Positions 17,179 through 24,826 of a stretch of 64,000 nucleotides of DNA are shown piece after piece. The position numbers were made by a program, and so were the translations under genes. Source of the stretch: Streptomyces sp. NBC_00443 (lineage in GTDB: Bacteria; Actinomycetota; Actinomycetes; Streptomycetales; Streptomycetaceae); contig NZ_CP107917.1 of NCBI RefSeq assembly GCF_036014175.1, positions 2,480,001 to 2,544,000 on the forward strand, in the 5' to 3' direction. Position 1 is the stretch's first letter, and the number at the start of each line of letters is the position of its first letter. The notes below the pieces were generated by a model. The model did not search any database. It was not told the origin of the DNA and worked only from the letters and a program-made list of their open reading frames with translations.

Positions 17179-18309
17179 TCATACCGCGGCATGGTCGTAA
17201 CCACCGGTACCCACCTGCGGAAACCCGTCCGCCGCCGAGAACCCGTTGACGGCCGCCGAGATGACCACGCCGAGCGCGGCCAGCGCCGACGCGAAGGTGT
17301 CGAAGGCCTTGGCCGCCTCGGCCCACATCTGCATGAGGCGGATGGCCTGCGCCGCGGCCAGCGCGAACATGGCGATCGACGCGGCCTGACCGCCGACAGG
17401 GATCGCGTTGACGGCCTGCGCCGCGAGCAGGTTGACGAGCCAGATGACGAGCAGGTCGCAGAACATCACCAGGAACGACTTCAGGAACTCGGCGAACTGG
17501 AACGCCATCTGCGCGGCCTGCGCATAACACTGCTGCAGGGACTTGAAGGTCTCCTTGATCTCGTCGAGCTTCTTGGTGAACTCGTCGAAATACACGCTGG
17601 CGGCGTTCGCGGCATTGCCGTCCCAGGTCAGCCCCACGTTCTGGGTGCCCTTGTGCACATTCGCGGACACCGAGTCACAGAACGATGCGAGGTTGCCCCA
17701 TACGTCGGAGCAGTCGTTGTACTTGTTCCAGTCCCCCAAGACCCAGTTCGTGCAGACGCCGAAGGGGTCGAAGTCGAAGAGCAGCTTGGACGCCTCCACG
17801 GCCATCGCCGAGGGGCTGCCCAGGTCGAGGACGCTGCCGAGCGTCTTCTGCACGGGATTCATCTTGTACTCGTCCGCATGGCCCGACGCGTACTTGACGA
17901 TGGGGTTGCTGGGATCACCGGGCGGCTTCAGCGTGTCCGCGGCGTCACTGGCGTCGGAGAAGTCCTGCGGGTCACCACCGGACCCGCCGTCCGACACCTT
18001 GGAACCCGGATAGGTGGCGTCGAGTTTCGCCGCCTCGCCGCTGTCCGTTTCCCGGTAGTACTTGGCCGTGCCGGTCAGCTCCTTCTCGGACGCCTCCAGC
18101 AGGCTCTTGACCTTCTCCAGAGCCTTTTTGGCCTCGCTCACATACTGATCGTGGTCACCCGCGACCAGGTCCCAGGCCTCACCGCCGACCGACTTCTCGA
18201 TCTGCGCATGGGTGCCGGTGTACGAGACAGCCTGCGCACTGCCGTCCGCGGCGCGTCCCACCAGCTTCGAGAAGCCGTCGATCGCACCGGGTTCTACACG
18301 AAAGCTCAC
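17179..18309 (-). CDS. Large WXG100/ESX-type T7SS substrate-like protein
   Basis: A 376-residue protein. Its first ~110 residues form a helical domain (MSFRVEPGAIDGFSKLV, AWDLVAGDHDQYVSEAKKAL). Residues ~225-270 contain TWDGNAANAASVYFDEFTKK, a WXG turn (WDG) between helices. A hydrophobic Ala-rich part follows (FCDLLVIWLVNLLAAQAVNA, AASIAMFALAAAQAIRL), which could insert into or cross membranes. No catalytic domain is visible. This plan fits an exported ESX substrate or an effector carrier without a toxin tip. The gene starts 134 bases after the SLY-family gene ends. Confidence 0.65.
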   Translation of the reverse strand: MSFRVEPGAIDGFSKLVGRAADGSAQAVSYTGTHAQIEKSVGGEAWDLVAGDHDQYVSEAKKALEKVKSLLEASEKELTGTAKYYRETDSGEAAKLDATYPGSKVSDGGSGGDPQDFSDASDAADTLKPPGDPSNPIVKYASGHADEYKMNPVQKTLGSVLDLGSPSAMAVEASKLLFDFDPFGVCTNWVLGDWNKYNDCSDVWGNLASFCDSVSANVHKGTQNVGLTWDGNAANAASVYFDEFTKKLDEIKETFKSLQQCYAQAAQMAFQFAEFLKSFLVMFCDLLVIWLVNLLAAQAVNAIPVGGQAASIAMFALAAAQAIRLMQMWAEAAKAFDTFASALAALGVVISAAVNGFSAADGFPQVGTGGYDHAAV

Positions 18310-18402
18310 ATCTCCCCCATCGCCTGCATCAGCTCATCGATCGGCGGTCCGGCCGCCGGGCACGGCCGGTCGCCACCAGGGCGACCGCTCAGCACCAGGG
18401 CC

Positions 18403-18453
18403 GATCAGTACATGGATCAGTACAAGGATCGGTACAAGGACCATCAGTACAAG
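18403..18453. repeat. Repeated Ser-Leu-Tyr-stop cassette at a gene 3' end
   Basis: On the minus strand the last codons of the upstream gene, TCC TTG TAC TGA, recur three more times after its stop (TCCTTGTACCGA, TCCTTGTACTGA, TCCATGTACTGA), the first with an extra TGG. The unit is 12-15 bp. The stop is at 18444-18446. Confidence 0.85.
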
Positions 18454-18884
18454 GACCAGCCGCGCCCGTCGTGACGCGATTTCGTACCCGAACGGTTCTC
18501 GGATTCCGTACGCCGCTCGTCATCGAGCCGCCGCCGCTCCTCCTCGATCCGGCGCTCCCCGTCAACGGCGAGCGCCTCACGCTCACTGTCGGACATGGCG
18601 GCCCACTTCTCGGCAAGCGGCGCCGACTGCTGCACCGCCTCCTCGGCGTACGCCGACACATCGGCCGCCTCGCGCAGCCCCATACGACCGGAGAGGACCT
18701 CCTGAGCCATCTCTTTCATCGCGGGGCCGCCGAGCCCCGAGGCGAGATGCTCAAGGGACTGCCGCAGAATCTTGGCCTGGGCGGGGTCCTGCTGGGTCAT
18801 CTCCAGAAACTCGGAGTCATCTACGCGCTTGTCGGAGCTGTTCGCGGCGCTGTCCAAGGGATACCTCATCGGGAGGGTCGGCAT
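18444..18884 (-). CDS. Small helical protein with C-terminal SLY motif (copy 2)
   Basis: A 146-residue soluble protein related to the 5162-5590 protein. Shared features are a helical core (ILRQSLEHLASGL, LSGRMGLREAADV, EKWAAMSDSERE), a charged Glu/Arg-rich coiled stretch (RRIEEERRRLDDERR) and the ending GRGWSLY. The terminal codons SLY-stop are repeated three more times just downstream. An ATG at 18869 is an alternative start. It precedes the 17179 WXG-like gene on the same strand, which hints at co-expression. Function unknown. Confidence 0.68.
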   Translation of the reverse strand: MPTLPMRYPLDSAANSSDKRVDDSEFLEMTQQDPAQAKILRQSLEHLASGLGGPAMKEMAQEVLSGRMGLREAADVSAYAEEAVQQSAPLAEKWAAMSDSEREALAVDGERRIEEERRRLDDERRTESENRSGTKSRHDGRGWSLY

Positions 18885-19087
18885 GTCTCGACCGGCGTGA
18901 ACCTACCAACGCATCTGCGAACGCTTCAACACTCGACCGGGCATGGACCTTCGCCGGCCGTTTCAACTCAGCAACGACTGCGGCTCGTTGGCCTTTCAGA
19001 AGCCGCCGACTTCGCGAACTCGATCGTTCACCATCATTCACCGAGGATTGATTACCTATGTCCTCAATCCTCCGAATTCCTTCCTGT

Positions 19088-19735
19088 TCAACCAGGAATC
19101 GGATCGAGGTGACTCAATCTGACCGGGAACGCCGACGCCATACGGCTCCAGCCGCGGCCCCCGAAGTGGACCGAGCACCACGAACCGTCGACAAAGCCGA
19201 TTTCGTGGTCGCCGCCCGCCACGTCGCCTCGGTCACGCACATAGGTCACATTACGAAGATCAGTAACCCACCCCACCTCGACCGGGCCGCGCATGCCCGT
19301 GAAAGAGCGGGCGCGGGACACGTACACAAGCTGCAGCCGGCGGTCGGTGATCTGCATCATGACGGCCGTGCCGTTCTTGGTCCGAGGCAGTACGGCGCGA
19401 GCCAGGTGGCCGGCCATGCTGTCCCAGCCGCCTTGGAAGGGCTCGCCGGGCTTCGGCTTCCTGCTCGGCTCACGCCAGAAGACCGCTTCGAAGAACGCCT
19501 CGAACGGATTCCAGGTAATGCCGGAGAGCGTCGCTATCCCGTTCAGGGGCAGCGTCAACCAGCTGCCGAGCGTGGGACGCTCGGATCGCAGCGCGCGCGG
19601 CCGCCGGAAGTAGCCGGGCTTCGGCGCACGGCCGGCCAAGAAGACCCCGTGTTCGCCGCGCAGTACCTCACCCACCGGTACGCACGCCCTCGCCCGGTCG
19701 GCGGGCGTCTCCCGCATACGGTCAGCTCTGCTCAC
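19088..19735 (-). CDS. Conserved hypothetical soluble protein
   Basis: A 215-residue protein without signal peptide or TM. It is rich in beta-type segments: GTAVMMQITDRRLQLVYVSRAR, then VEVGWVTDLRNVTYVRDRGDV and SWCSVHFGGRGW near the end. The order (strand with ITDRRL, strand, V.W....NV) resembles bacterial PH-like domains. A hydrophobic patch (TLPLNGIATLSGITWNPFEAFF) sits in the middle. I do not recognise a named family. It stands alone between the SLY-family gene and the 20019 gene. Confidence 0.55.
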   Translation of the reverse strand: MSRADRMRETPADRARACVPVGEVLRGEHGVFLAGRAPKPGYFRRPRALRSERPTLGSWLTLPLNGIATLSGITWNPFEAFFEAVFWREPSRKPKPGEPFQGGWDSMAGHLARAVLPRTKNGTAVMMQITDRRLQLVYVSRARSFTGMRGPVEVGWVTDLRNVTYVRDRGDVAGGDHEIGFVDGSWCSVHFGGRGWSRMASAFPVRLSHLDPIPG

Positions 19736-19776
19736 CGGAAGGACACCTCCCGCCCCACTTGATCATCCCCGCAAAC

Positions 19777-19965
19777 CTAACGCACGAGGCCCTGCTTGAG
19801 GTGCATGGGATCGGCCTGCTTGCTCGGGTCTGCGGCAAGCGTGAAATCCCGTACGTCGGCCTCCGGTTGTGGACGTGCGGGCCATCCGCCCCACACCGTA
19901 CTGGCGCTGGTGACCACAGCACGCACCCCACCCCGGCGCCCACCGCCCCTTGCGCCGCGAGGCAC
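19777..19965 (-). pseudogene. Possible small gene or fragment
   Basis: A 62-codon frame ends TLAADPSKQADPMHLKQGLVR and contains STVWGGWPARPQPEADVRDF. The last ~45 codons have Streptomyces-like GC third positions, but there is no convincing start or ribosome binding site. It lies in the 283-base gap downstream of the 20019 gene and could be the remains of a lost toxin tip or immunity gene. Confidence 0.25.
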
Positions 19966-20018
19966 ATCGGCGGGGGCAGCAGCCCACTACGGCATGTCAG
20001 GGGACGGTCTCCGCAGCG

Positions 20019-21188
20019 TCATCCGAACTCGTTGCGAGCCCAGTCGTCCGCAGCCCCCGCGGACCCGGTGGAACCGGAGGAGCCGGATCCCGCCGGAGCC
20101 GCCGCGGAGGCGGTGGCCGCCGTCCTGCTGGGCGCCTGCGTGGTGCCCGTGGAGCTTGAGGAGCCGGATCCCGCGCCGGAGGCGGTGGCTGCCGGGCCGT
20201 CGGACGCCTGTGTGGCGTCGGTACCCCGGCCGCTGATCGCGTCGACACCGTGCTGTACGCGGTCGCCGGCCGCCCCAGTGACGCGTTCCGTCGCGGTGTC
20301 CACGGCGTTGTTCACGTGCGTGGTCGGGTCCACGTAGTCGGCGAAGGTCGATCCCTCGCCCCCGGTGACCTCGTTCTTGAGGTCGTCCACGTAGTCGCCG
20401 GCCGCCGTCTTCGCTACGTCCGCCGTCTCGCCGAGATCGACACCGGACCTCGCGTCGAAGTAGGTCTCGACGCTCTGTTGGCCGATGTTCTGCGCCATTC
20501 CGATGGCAGCTTCCTTGGCCTTGTCCTTGGCGGCGTCGACCACCTTCTCCTGGACGAACTGCTTGGCCTGATCCTTGAGTTGGTCCTTGGCGAACTGCTT
20601 GACCTTCTCCTTGGTGATCTTCTCGAGCTGTTCCTTCGCGATCTTCTTGACGGCGTCCATGGTGGCGTGCTCCATGGCCTTGGTGACCGCCTCCATGACC
20701 TCCCTCTTGAGCCGGTCCAGGAGCTCTCGGACGATCAGCCGTGTGGCCTGTGTCGCGCCCAGCGCACCGACCTCGGACAGTCCGAAGGTGAAGGGAGCCG
20801 CCGCCTGCGCCGCGATGATCTCGATGGCCAGGGCGATGAGTTGCGCGATCACGGCCAGCTTTGCCGTGAGCACCGCCACCGCGGCCACATCGAACGCGAA
20901 GGCGATCACTTCACACGCGGTTTTCGCATCCGGCAGGTAGCGGTCCTCACCGTTCGCGCCGGTGTAGGCACCCCAGTCCTTGCTGAACCCGTCCACAGCC
21001 GTACCGAAGTTGTGGGCGACGACGGTGCGGGCTAATCCTTCACCCTCCCTCTGGATCTCTTCGAGGTCTTCACCGAAAGCCCGCCAGGCCTCGGCGACCT
21101 TGTGCAGCGCTTCCTCGTCGACCTCCGGCCAGGTGTAGCCGAGGAGGTCAAGCACCCAGACAAGCTCACCGGGAAGTGTGAGCGACAT
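20019..21188 (-). CDS. T7SS toxin-type export module without a toxin domain
   Basis: A 389-residue protein. Residues 1-110 (LPGELVWVLDLLGYTWPEVDE, WRAFGEDLEEI) match the N-terminus of the 8407 toxin, as does the following helix (VIAQLIALAIEIIAAQAAAPFTFGL against VIAQLIALAIQIAAAAAAAPFTFGL). A Lys/Gln/Glu-rich coiled coil follows (residues ~180-270), then a short Ser/Gly/Ala linker ending DDWARNEFG. No catalytic domain is present: it stops where the linker of the toxin begins. It may be a structural substrate or the remains of an effector. A WXG100-like gene lies 21 bases upstream on the same strand, a likely co-secretion partner. Confidence 0.72.
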   Translation of the reverse strand: MSLTLPGELVWVLDLLGYTWPEVDEEALHKVAEAWRAFGEDLEEIQREGEGLARTVVAHNFGTAVDGFSKDWGAYTGANGEDRYLPDAKTACEVIAFAFDVAAVAVLTAKLAVIAQLIALAIEIIAAQAAAPFTFGLSEVGALGATQATRLIVRELLDRLKREVMEAVTKAMEHATMDAVKKIAKEQLEKITKEKVKQFAKDQLKDQAKQFVQEKVVDAAKDKAKEAAIGMAQNIGQQSVETYFDARSGVDLGETADVAKTAAGDYVDDLKNEVTGGEGSTFADYVDPTTHVNNAVDTATERVTGAAGDRVQHGVDAISGRGTDATQASDGPAATASGAGSGSSSSTGTTQAPSRTAATASAAAPAGSGSSGSTGSAGAADDWARNEFG

Positions 21189-21209
21189 ACCAATATCCCC
21201 CGAATTTAA

Positions 21210-21536
21210 TTAGAGTTGACCGGAGATCCCGTTCATCAGGCCGCCGTTCGACGTATCCGAAGCGTCGTAGTTGCGGGCCATGCCCTGCAGGTTGTCCCCA
21301 ATCTTCTGGAGACGTTCCGCAAGGCTGTCCATCGATGTGAAGATTCCGTCGCGAATCGGCGTGTACACCTGCCCGAAGATCTCCCCGAAGTCCGCCTCCG
21401 ACCAGGGCTCTCCAAGCCCTTCGAGGGCGTCCTGAAACCGCTTGGACGCGGTCGAGAAATCGCCCCCGAGGTCGGTGAACTTCCCGCCCTGCCTGCGTAG
21501 TACATCCGTGTCCACGCTAAAGGTGTCGAACTCCAT
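21210..21536 (-). CDS. WXG100-like T7SS protein
   Basis: A 108-residue helical protein (MEFDTFSVDTDVLRRQGGKF at the start) with the turn PWSEADFGEIF and the helix RDGIFTSMDSLAERLQKIGDNL. It is a paralog of the 508-909 protein, which has PWGDDDIGEKF and SMASLAERIAGMG at the same places. It is directly upstream of the 20019 gene, consistent with a WXG100 partner encoded before its larger substrate. Secretion is inferred from the family. Confidence 0.75.
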   Translation of the reverse strand: MEFDTFSVDTDVLRRQGGKFTDLGGDFSTASKRFQDALEGLGEPWSEADFGEIFGQVYTPIRDGIFTSMDSLAERLQKIGDNLQGMARNYDASDTSNGGLMNGISGQL

Positions 21537-21591
21537 GGCTCTCCCCCGAACTGCCCTTGCTGTACTTCATATTGGCGACAGACCGATACCT

Positions 21592-21597
21592 TAGACT
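21592..21597 (+). promoter_or_regulatory. Possible -10 element (TAGACT)
   Basis: TAGACT lies 67 bases before the 21664 start in the 127-base divergent gap between the WXG100-like gene and the first of two paralogous membrane protein genes. TTGGCG 14 bases upstream is a poor -35 match. Confidence 0.3.
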
Positions 21598-21663
21598 CCT
21601 CGCGCACCGCCCCGCCAAACCGCCAGTCAAGAGATCGTCAAGTTATTCAAGGGGACACCAAAA

Positions 21664-22245
21664 GTGGTGACAACGCAGCCGCGCTACGGCAGCACGGGGA
21701 GTCTGCGGATGGGCCGACTCCTCGGATTGGGACTGCTCCTCGTGGCCGGGGTCGTCGCCGCGGTGACCATTCCGGAACTGCGCAGCGAACTCTCCGGTGA
21801 CGGTACCGAAGGAACCCTCACGGTTTCTTCATGCGAAACGCACACGAAGACTCACTACGGCACGCACAGGCGTTCCACGGAACTCAAGTTCAGCTGCACC
21901 GGGAACTGGAGCGCACAAGACGGTAAGGCCGCCTACCAAGACGTGGTGGTGGAAACGTCATCGCGTTTCGAACCCGGGTCGAAAATCCCTGTGGTTCAAG
22001 TGGATGAGACCTTCGAGCAACCGCAGGACCGGGACCCCGGGGACGACGCCGCGATTCTCGCGTTCTGCGTCTCCGTGCTGGCCTGCGGCGTCTACTGCCT
22101 CCTGACCGGCTTCGGCGGCCGGGGCGGCCCCGGCCTCACGGCCTCCTGGCAGCTCCTGCCGGGCCGGTCCGTCACCGGCCCCGTCCTAAGCGGCCTCTTC
22201 GCCCTGGGCGCCCTGGCGGCGCTCGTGTGCGCCCTCGTCCTGTGA
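21664..22245 (+). CDS. Membrane protein of the GTLTVxxC family (copy 2)
   Basis: A 193-residue protein (GTG start after AAGGGG). TM1 (GLGLLLVAGVVAAVTIPEL) is followed by an external domain starting GTLTVSSCETHTKTHYG with a second Cys in LKFSCTGNW, then two TM segments (FCVSVLACGVYCLLTGFGG; GPVLSGLFALGALAALVCALVL). The order matches the 5693 and 22287 proteins. It lies 41 bases upstream of the 22287 gene, so these two are probably co-transcribed. Function unknown. Confidence 0.68.
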   Translation: MVTTQPRYGSTGSLRMGRLLGLGLLLVAGVVAAVTIPELRSELSGDGTEGTLTVSSCETHTKTHYGTHRRSTELKFSCTGNWSAQDGKAAYQDVVVETSSRFEPGSKIPVVQVDETFEQPQDRDPGDDAAILAFCVSVLACGVYCLLTGFGGRGGPGLTASWQLLPGRSVTGPVLSGLFALGALAALVCALVL

Positions 22246-22286
22246 CACCCGCATCCCCATCCCCACCCCCATCTGAGGAACCCTCA

Positions 22287-22871
22287 ATGACCCAAGTGCA
22301 CGGGACCACCGCGCCGAACGCCACCGCCCCAGGTGACCGGACGAACCTCGGCCGCCTAATCGGCGCGGGCCTGATCCTCGTAGGCCTCGTTCTCATGGCC
22401 CTCGGCGCCTACCTCGGCCCCTACACCTACGCCACGTCCACCCCGGGCAAACTCACCGTCGAGACCTGCACCGTCGACTACAAGTACCGCTCCAGCACGT
22501 CGAACAGTTCACGGAAGAAGACGAAGACCAGGTGGTGCTACGGCACCTTCACGGCCACCGACGGCTCGGTCAAGGACCTCAACGCCGAGCTCAAGAGCGA
22601 TGCCCTGCACCAACGCGGCTTCGTCATCGAGGCCCTCAAGACCGGCGACACCTCCTACCGGCTGGACCGCGGCTGGCTCGGCGCCATCGCCATCGGCTGC
22701 GCGTGGTTCTTCGGTGGCCTGATGCCCCTGACGATCGGCGTACTGGGCGCCACCACCGGTTTCTCCTCCACGGAGCCGTGGAGCCGGCGCCGGTTCCGGC
22801 CCTACCTGATCACGACCTTGGTGGCGGGAGTCGGGCTTGTCACCAGCTTGTTGGTGGGGCTGTTCGCGTGA
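22287..22871 (+). CDS. Membrane protein of the GKLTVxxC family (copy 3)
   Basis: A 194-residue protein (ATG after GAGGAAC). TM1 is LIGAGLILVGLVLMALGAYL; the external domain begins GKLTVETCTVDYKYRSS, has a Ser/Lys-rich stretch (SNSSRKKTKTRWCYGTF) very like that of the 5693 protein (NASRSSRKNRRPVRCEGTF), and is followed by two more TMs (AIAIGCAWFFGGLMPLTIGVLG; YLITTLVAGVGLVTSLLVGLF). Two terminator-type hairpins follow. Function unknown. Confidence 0.68.
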   Translation: MTQVHGTTAPNATAPGDRTNLGRLIGAGLILVGLVLMALGAYLGPYTYATSTPGKLTVETCTVDYKYRSSTSNSSRKKTKTRWCYGTFTATDGSVKDLNAELKSDALHQRGFVIEALKTGDTSYRLDRGWLGAIAIGCAWFFGGLMPLTIGVLGATTGFSSTEPWSRRRFRPYLITTLVAGVGLVTSLLVGLFA

Positions 22872-22875
22872 CGAA

Positions 22876-22914
22876 AGCCTCGGCGCCACCCGTCTGCCGG
22901 GCAGCGCCGGGGCT
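22876..22914 (+). terminator. Hairpin terminator after the 22287 gene
   Basis: An 11-base stem (22876-22886 with 22904-22914, one mismatch) begins five bases after the stop codon. No U-tract. It probably ends the two-gene + strand transcript. Confidence 0.55.
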
Positions 22915-22917
22915 GAG

Positions 22918-23189
22918 GTGCCCGTCGGCTCTTCCCCTCTCGAAATTGCTCTTTCTCCGTCAACTGCGGACACAGTGGCCGCCGCCCCCAAGGTGCTCCC
23001 GTCGTCCGCTGTGAGTGTGCAGCGGGTCACGGTGGCGAACCTTCCCGGCGAGGTCTCCGGACCGGTGATGTCCGGCTTCAGCTGGCCTGTCGTGGCGGCG
23101 AGCTTTCGGCGACCGTTCGGCCAGCCTGTCCACGACATTTTGCGCTCGGTATTGGCGACGTTGACTGAGGTGGAGCAGCCGATGAGCAA
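22918..23189 (-). pseudogene. Decayed DUF4333-like gene fragment
   Basis: A minus-strand frame contains LIGCSTSVNVANTERKM near the start and FATVTRCTLTADDGSTLGAA and VSAVDGERA later. The pattern of a lipobox-like Cys, then CTL..DG, then V.VDG resembles DUF4333 actinobacterial secreted proteins. The frame then runs on without a fitting end, there is no credible start, and terminator hairpins flank or overlap it, so it looks like a remnant between convergent genes. Confidence 0.4.
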
Positions 23190-23205
23190 ATGCGGAGACG
23201 GCTTC

Positions 23206-23241
23206 GGCGGCGAGGCAGCCCATCTCGACTGCCTCGCCGCC
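23206..23241 (-). terminator. Strong hairpin terminator between convergent genes
   Basis: A perfect 13-base stem (23206-23218 with 23229-23241) with a 10-base loop lies 10 bases after the stop codon of the minus-strand 23252 gene. It is symmetric enough to serve both strands. Confidence 0.7.
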
Positions 23242-23251
23242 TACTTGGCGC

Positions 23252-24826
23252 CTAGGGTGCCGTCGTGGGCAGTGCCACGAGAGCGTACGAATCGCCACTG
23301 ACGCTGGCGCCGACTGAGGTGACGTAGAGGACGCCGTCGTGCCAGAAGGGCCACTCGCCGCCACTCATGTTCTTGTTCACTTCTTCCGGATACTCGGCGA
23401 CCGTCGTCATCGCGCCATCCTTGGGATTGAACTCCACCAGCTTCGGCTTCTCGGCACCCTCGTTGACGTACGCCAGGAGACGCTCACTACCCGTGTCCCT
23501 CAGTGGAATGTAATGAATGGTGTTGCCGGTCGGCGCCTTCCACAGTTCCTTGCCGGTGTCCAGGTCGTAGGCGACAAGGGTATTCGACTCTCTGTCTGCG
23601 CTGTCCCGCTCCCCCACCCCCATGAGGAGGATGTTCCCAAAACCCGCGGCCTGGCGCATCGGGCTTCCGTCCTCCTCCGTGTTTATGTAGTACTTCTCCG
23701 TCATTCCGGGAATCTTGGCGCGCCGCTCGCCGGACTTCTCATCGAGCGCGAATACCCCCTTCTCCCCGCTGAGGACGAGCGGGGAGGTGGAGAGCGCCAT
23801 CTCCGCTTCATTCTCACCGAACCGCTTCGACCACTCCGGCTTGCCGGTGGCCGGGTCGACCAATGCCGCCTCGGTCGACCACTCCCCGGTGAACTCGTCG
23901 CCACCCTCAAGGCACGAAGTCGTACGGATCAGATTCGTGCCACCGGTGTACGTGCCGCTCTCACAGCCACTCGGCACTACCTTCTTCACGTCCCATGCCG
24001 TGGTGCCGTCGGCCACCTTGAGGGCCTTCTGCTCCGTGTCGGTGGTAACTATGACGATCTCGCCGGCCCGAGCCACCGACAGTTCGCCACCGGTCTTGAA
24101 CTCGTCCTTCACCTTGAAGGCCTTGTGCCACAATTCCTTGCCGGAGTTGAGGTCGTACGCAACCACGTGGTCACATTGACCATTTGCTCCCCCCATTCCC
24201 GAGGCACCGTAAGCAACGACGCCGATCCCGCCGTCGGAGACGGAAGGCGCGACGCAAGCTTGGTTTCCCGCCCCGGGCAGCGGCGTGGCCCACAGCTGCT
24301 TTCCGGTGTCACGGTCGTAAGCCTTCACACCACCGGCCAGGGTCTGAACCACAGCCTTCTCGGTGAACCAGGTGCCGTCCACCTCCTGCTCGCTCAAGGA
24401 CCACTCAGACTTCGACGGCACACTCCACAGCGGCTGCGTAGCGGAGCCCACCATCAAATACCACGCGGCGCCTCCGGCCCCGCCGAGCACGACGAGCGCT
24501 ACGACGAGCAGCACGATCAGACCGGTCTTCTTGCTCCGCGGCCGTGCAGGCGGAACGGGCGCCCCGGGGTACTGCGGTGGATGGCTTGGCTGGACGTAGC
24601 CTGACTGACCGTAGCCTGGCTGGGGGCCTATCGGATATTGCGGGGGCGCCGTTTGCTGGGGATAGCCGTAGCCCGGCTGTCCCGGTGGTGTCGCAGGTGG
24701 CTGCTGAGGATAGCCGTACCCCTGCGGCGGCACGTGGCCCTGCTGTGGCGGCACCGGAGGCTGGGGCGGCGGAGAGGGCTGCTGCCCGTAAGGGCCAGTA
24801 CCCGGGCCAGGTCCGTTGGCGCTCAT
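23252..24826 (-). CDS. Membrane-anchored PQQ-like beta-propeller protein
   Basis: A 524-residue protein whose ATG overlaps the stop of the upstream gene (TGATG), with AGGAGC nine bases before it. Residues 1-100 are a Pro/Gln/Gly/Tyr tail (GYGYPQQ repeats). One TM (IVLLVVALVVLGGAGGAAWYL) is followed by an external beta-propeller with repeated blades of the type V.AYDRDTGKQLWATPLPG, VVAYDLNSGKELWHKAFK and LVAYDLDTGKELWKAPTG. This PQQ-enzyme/BamB-like repeat usually serves as a scaffold or ligand-binding platform. No cofactor-binding enzyme motif is seen. Coupled to the HExxH gene, it may work with it outside the membrane. Confidence 0.82.
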   Translation of the reverse strand: MSANGPGPGTGPYGQQPSPPPQPPVPPQQGHVPPQGYGYPQQPPATPPGQPGYGYPQQTAPPQYPIGPQPGYGQSGYVQPSHPPQYPGAPVPPARPRSKKTGLIVLLVVALVVLGGAGGAAWYLMVGSATQPLWSVPSKSEWSLSEQEVDGTWFTEKAVVQTLAGGVKAYDRDTGKQLWATPLPGAGNQACVAPSVSDGGIGVVAYGASGMGGANGQCDHVVAYDLNSGKELWHKAFKVKDEFKTGGELSVARAGEIVIVTTDTEQKALKVADGTTAWDVKKVVPSGCESGTYTGGTNLIRTTSCLEGGDEFTGEWSTEAALVDPATGKPEWSKRFGENEAEMALSTSPLVLSGEKGVFALDEKSGERRAKIPGMTEKYYINTEEDGSPMRQAAGFGNILLMGVGERDSADRESNTLVAYDLDTGKELWKAPTGNTIHYIPLRDTGSERLLAYVNEGAEKPKLVEFNPKDGAMTTVAEYPEEVNKNMSGGEWPFWHDGVLYVTSVGASVSGDSYALVALPTTAP

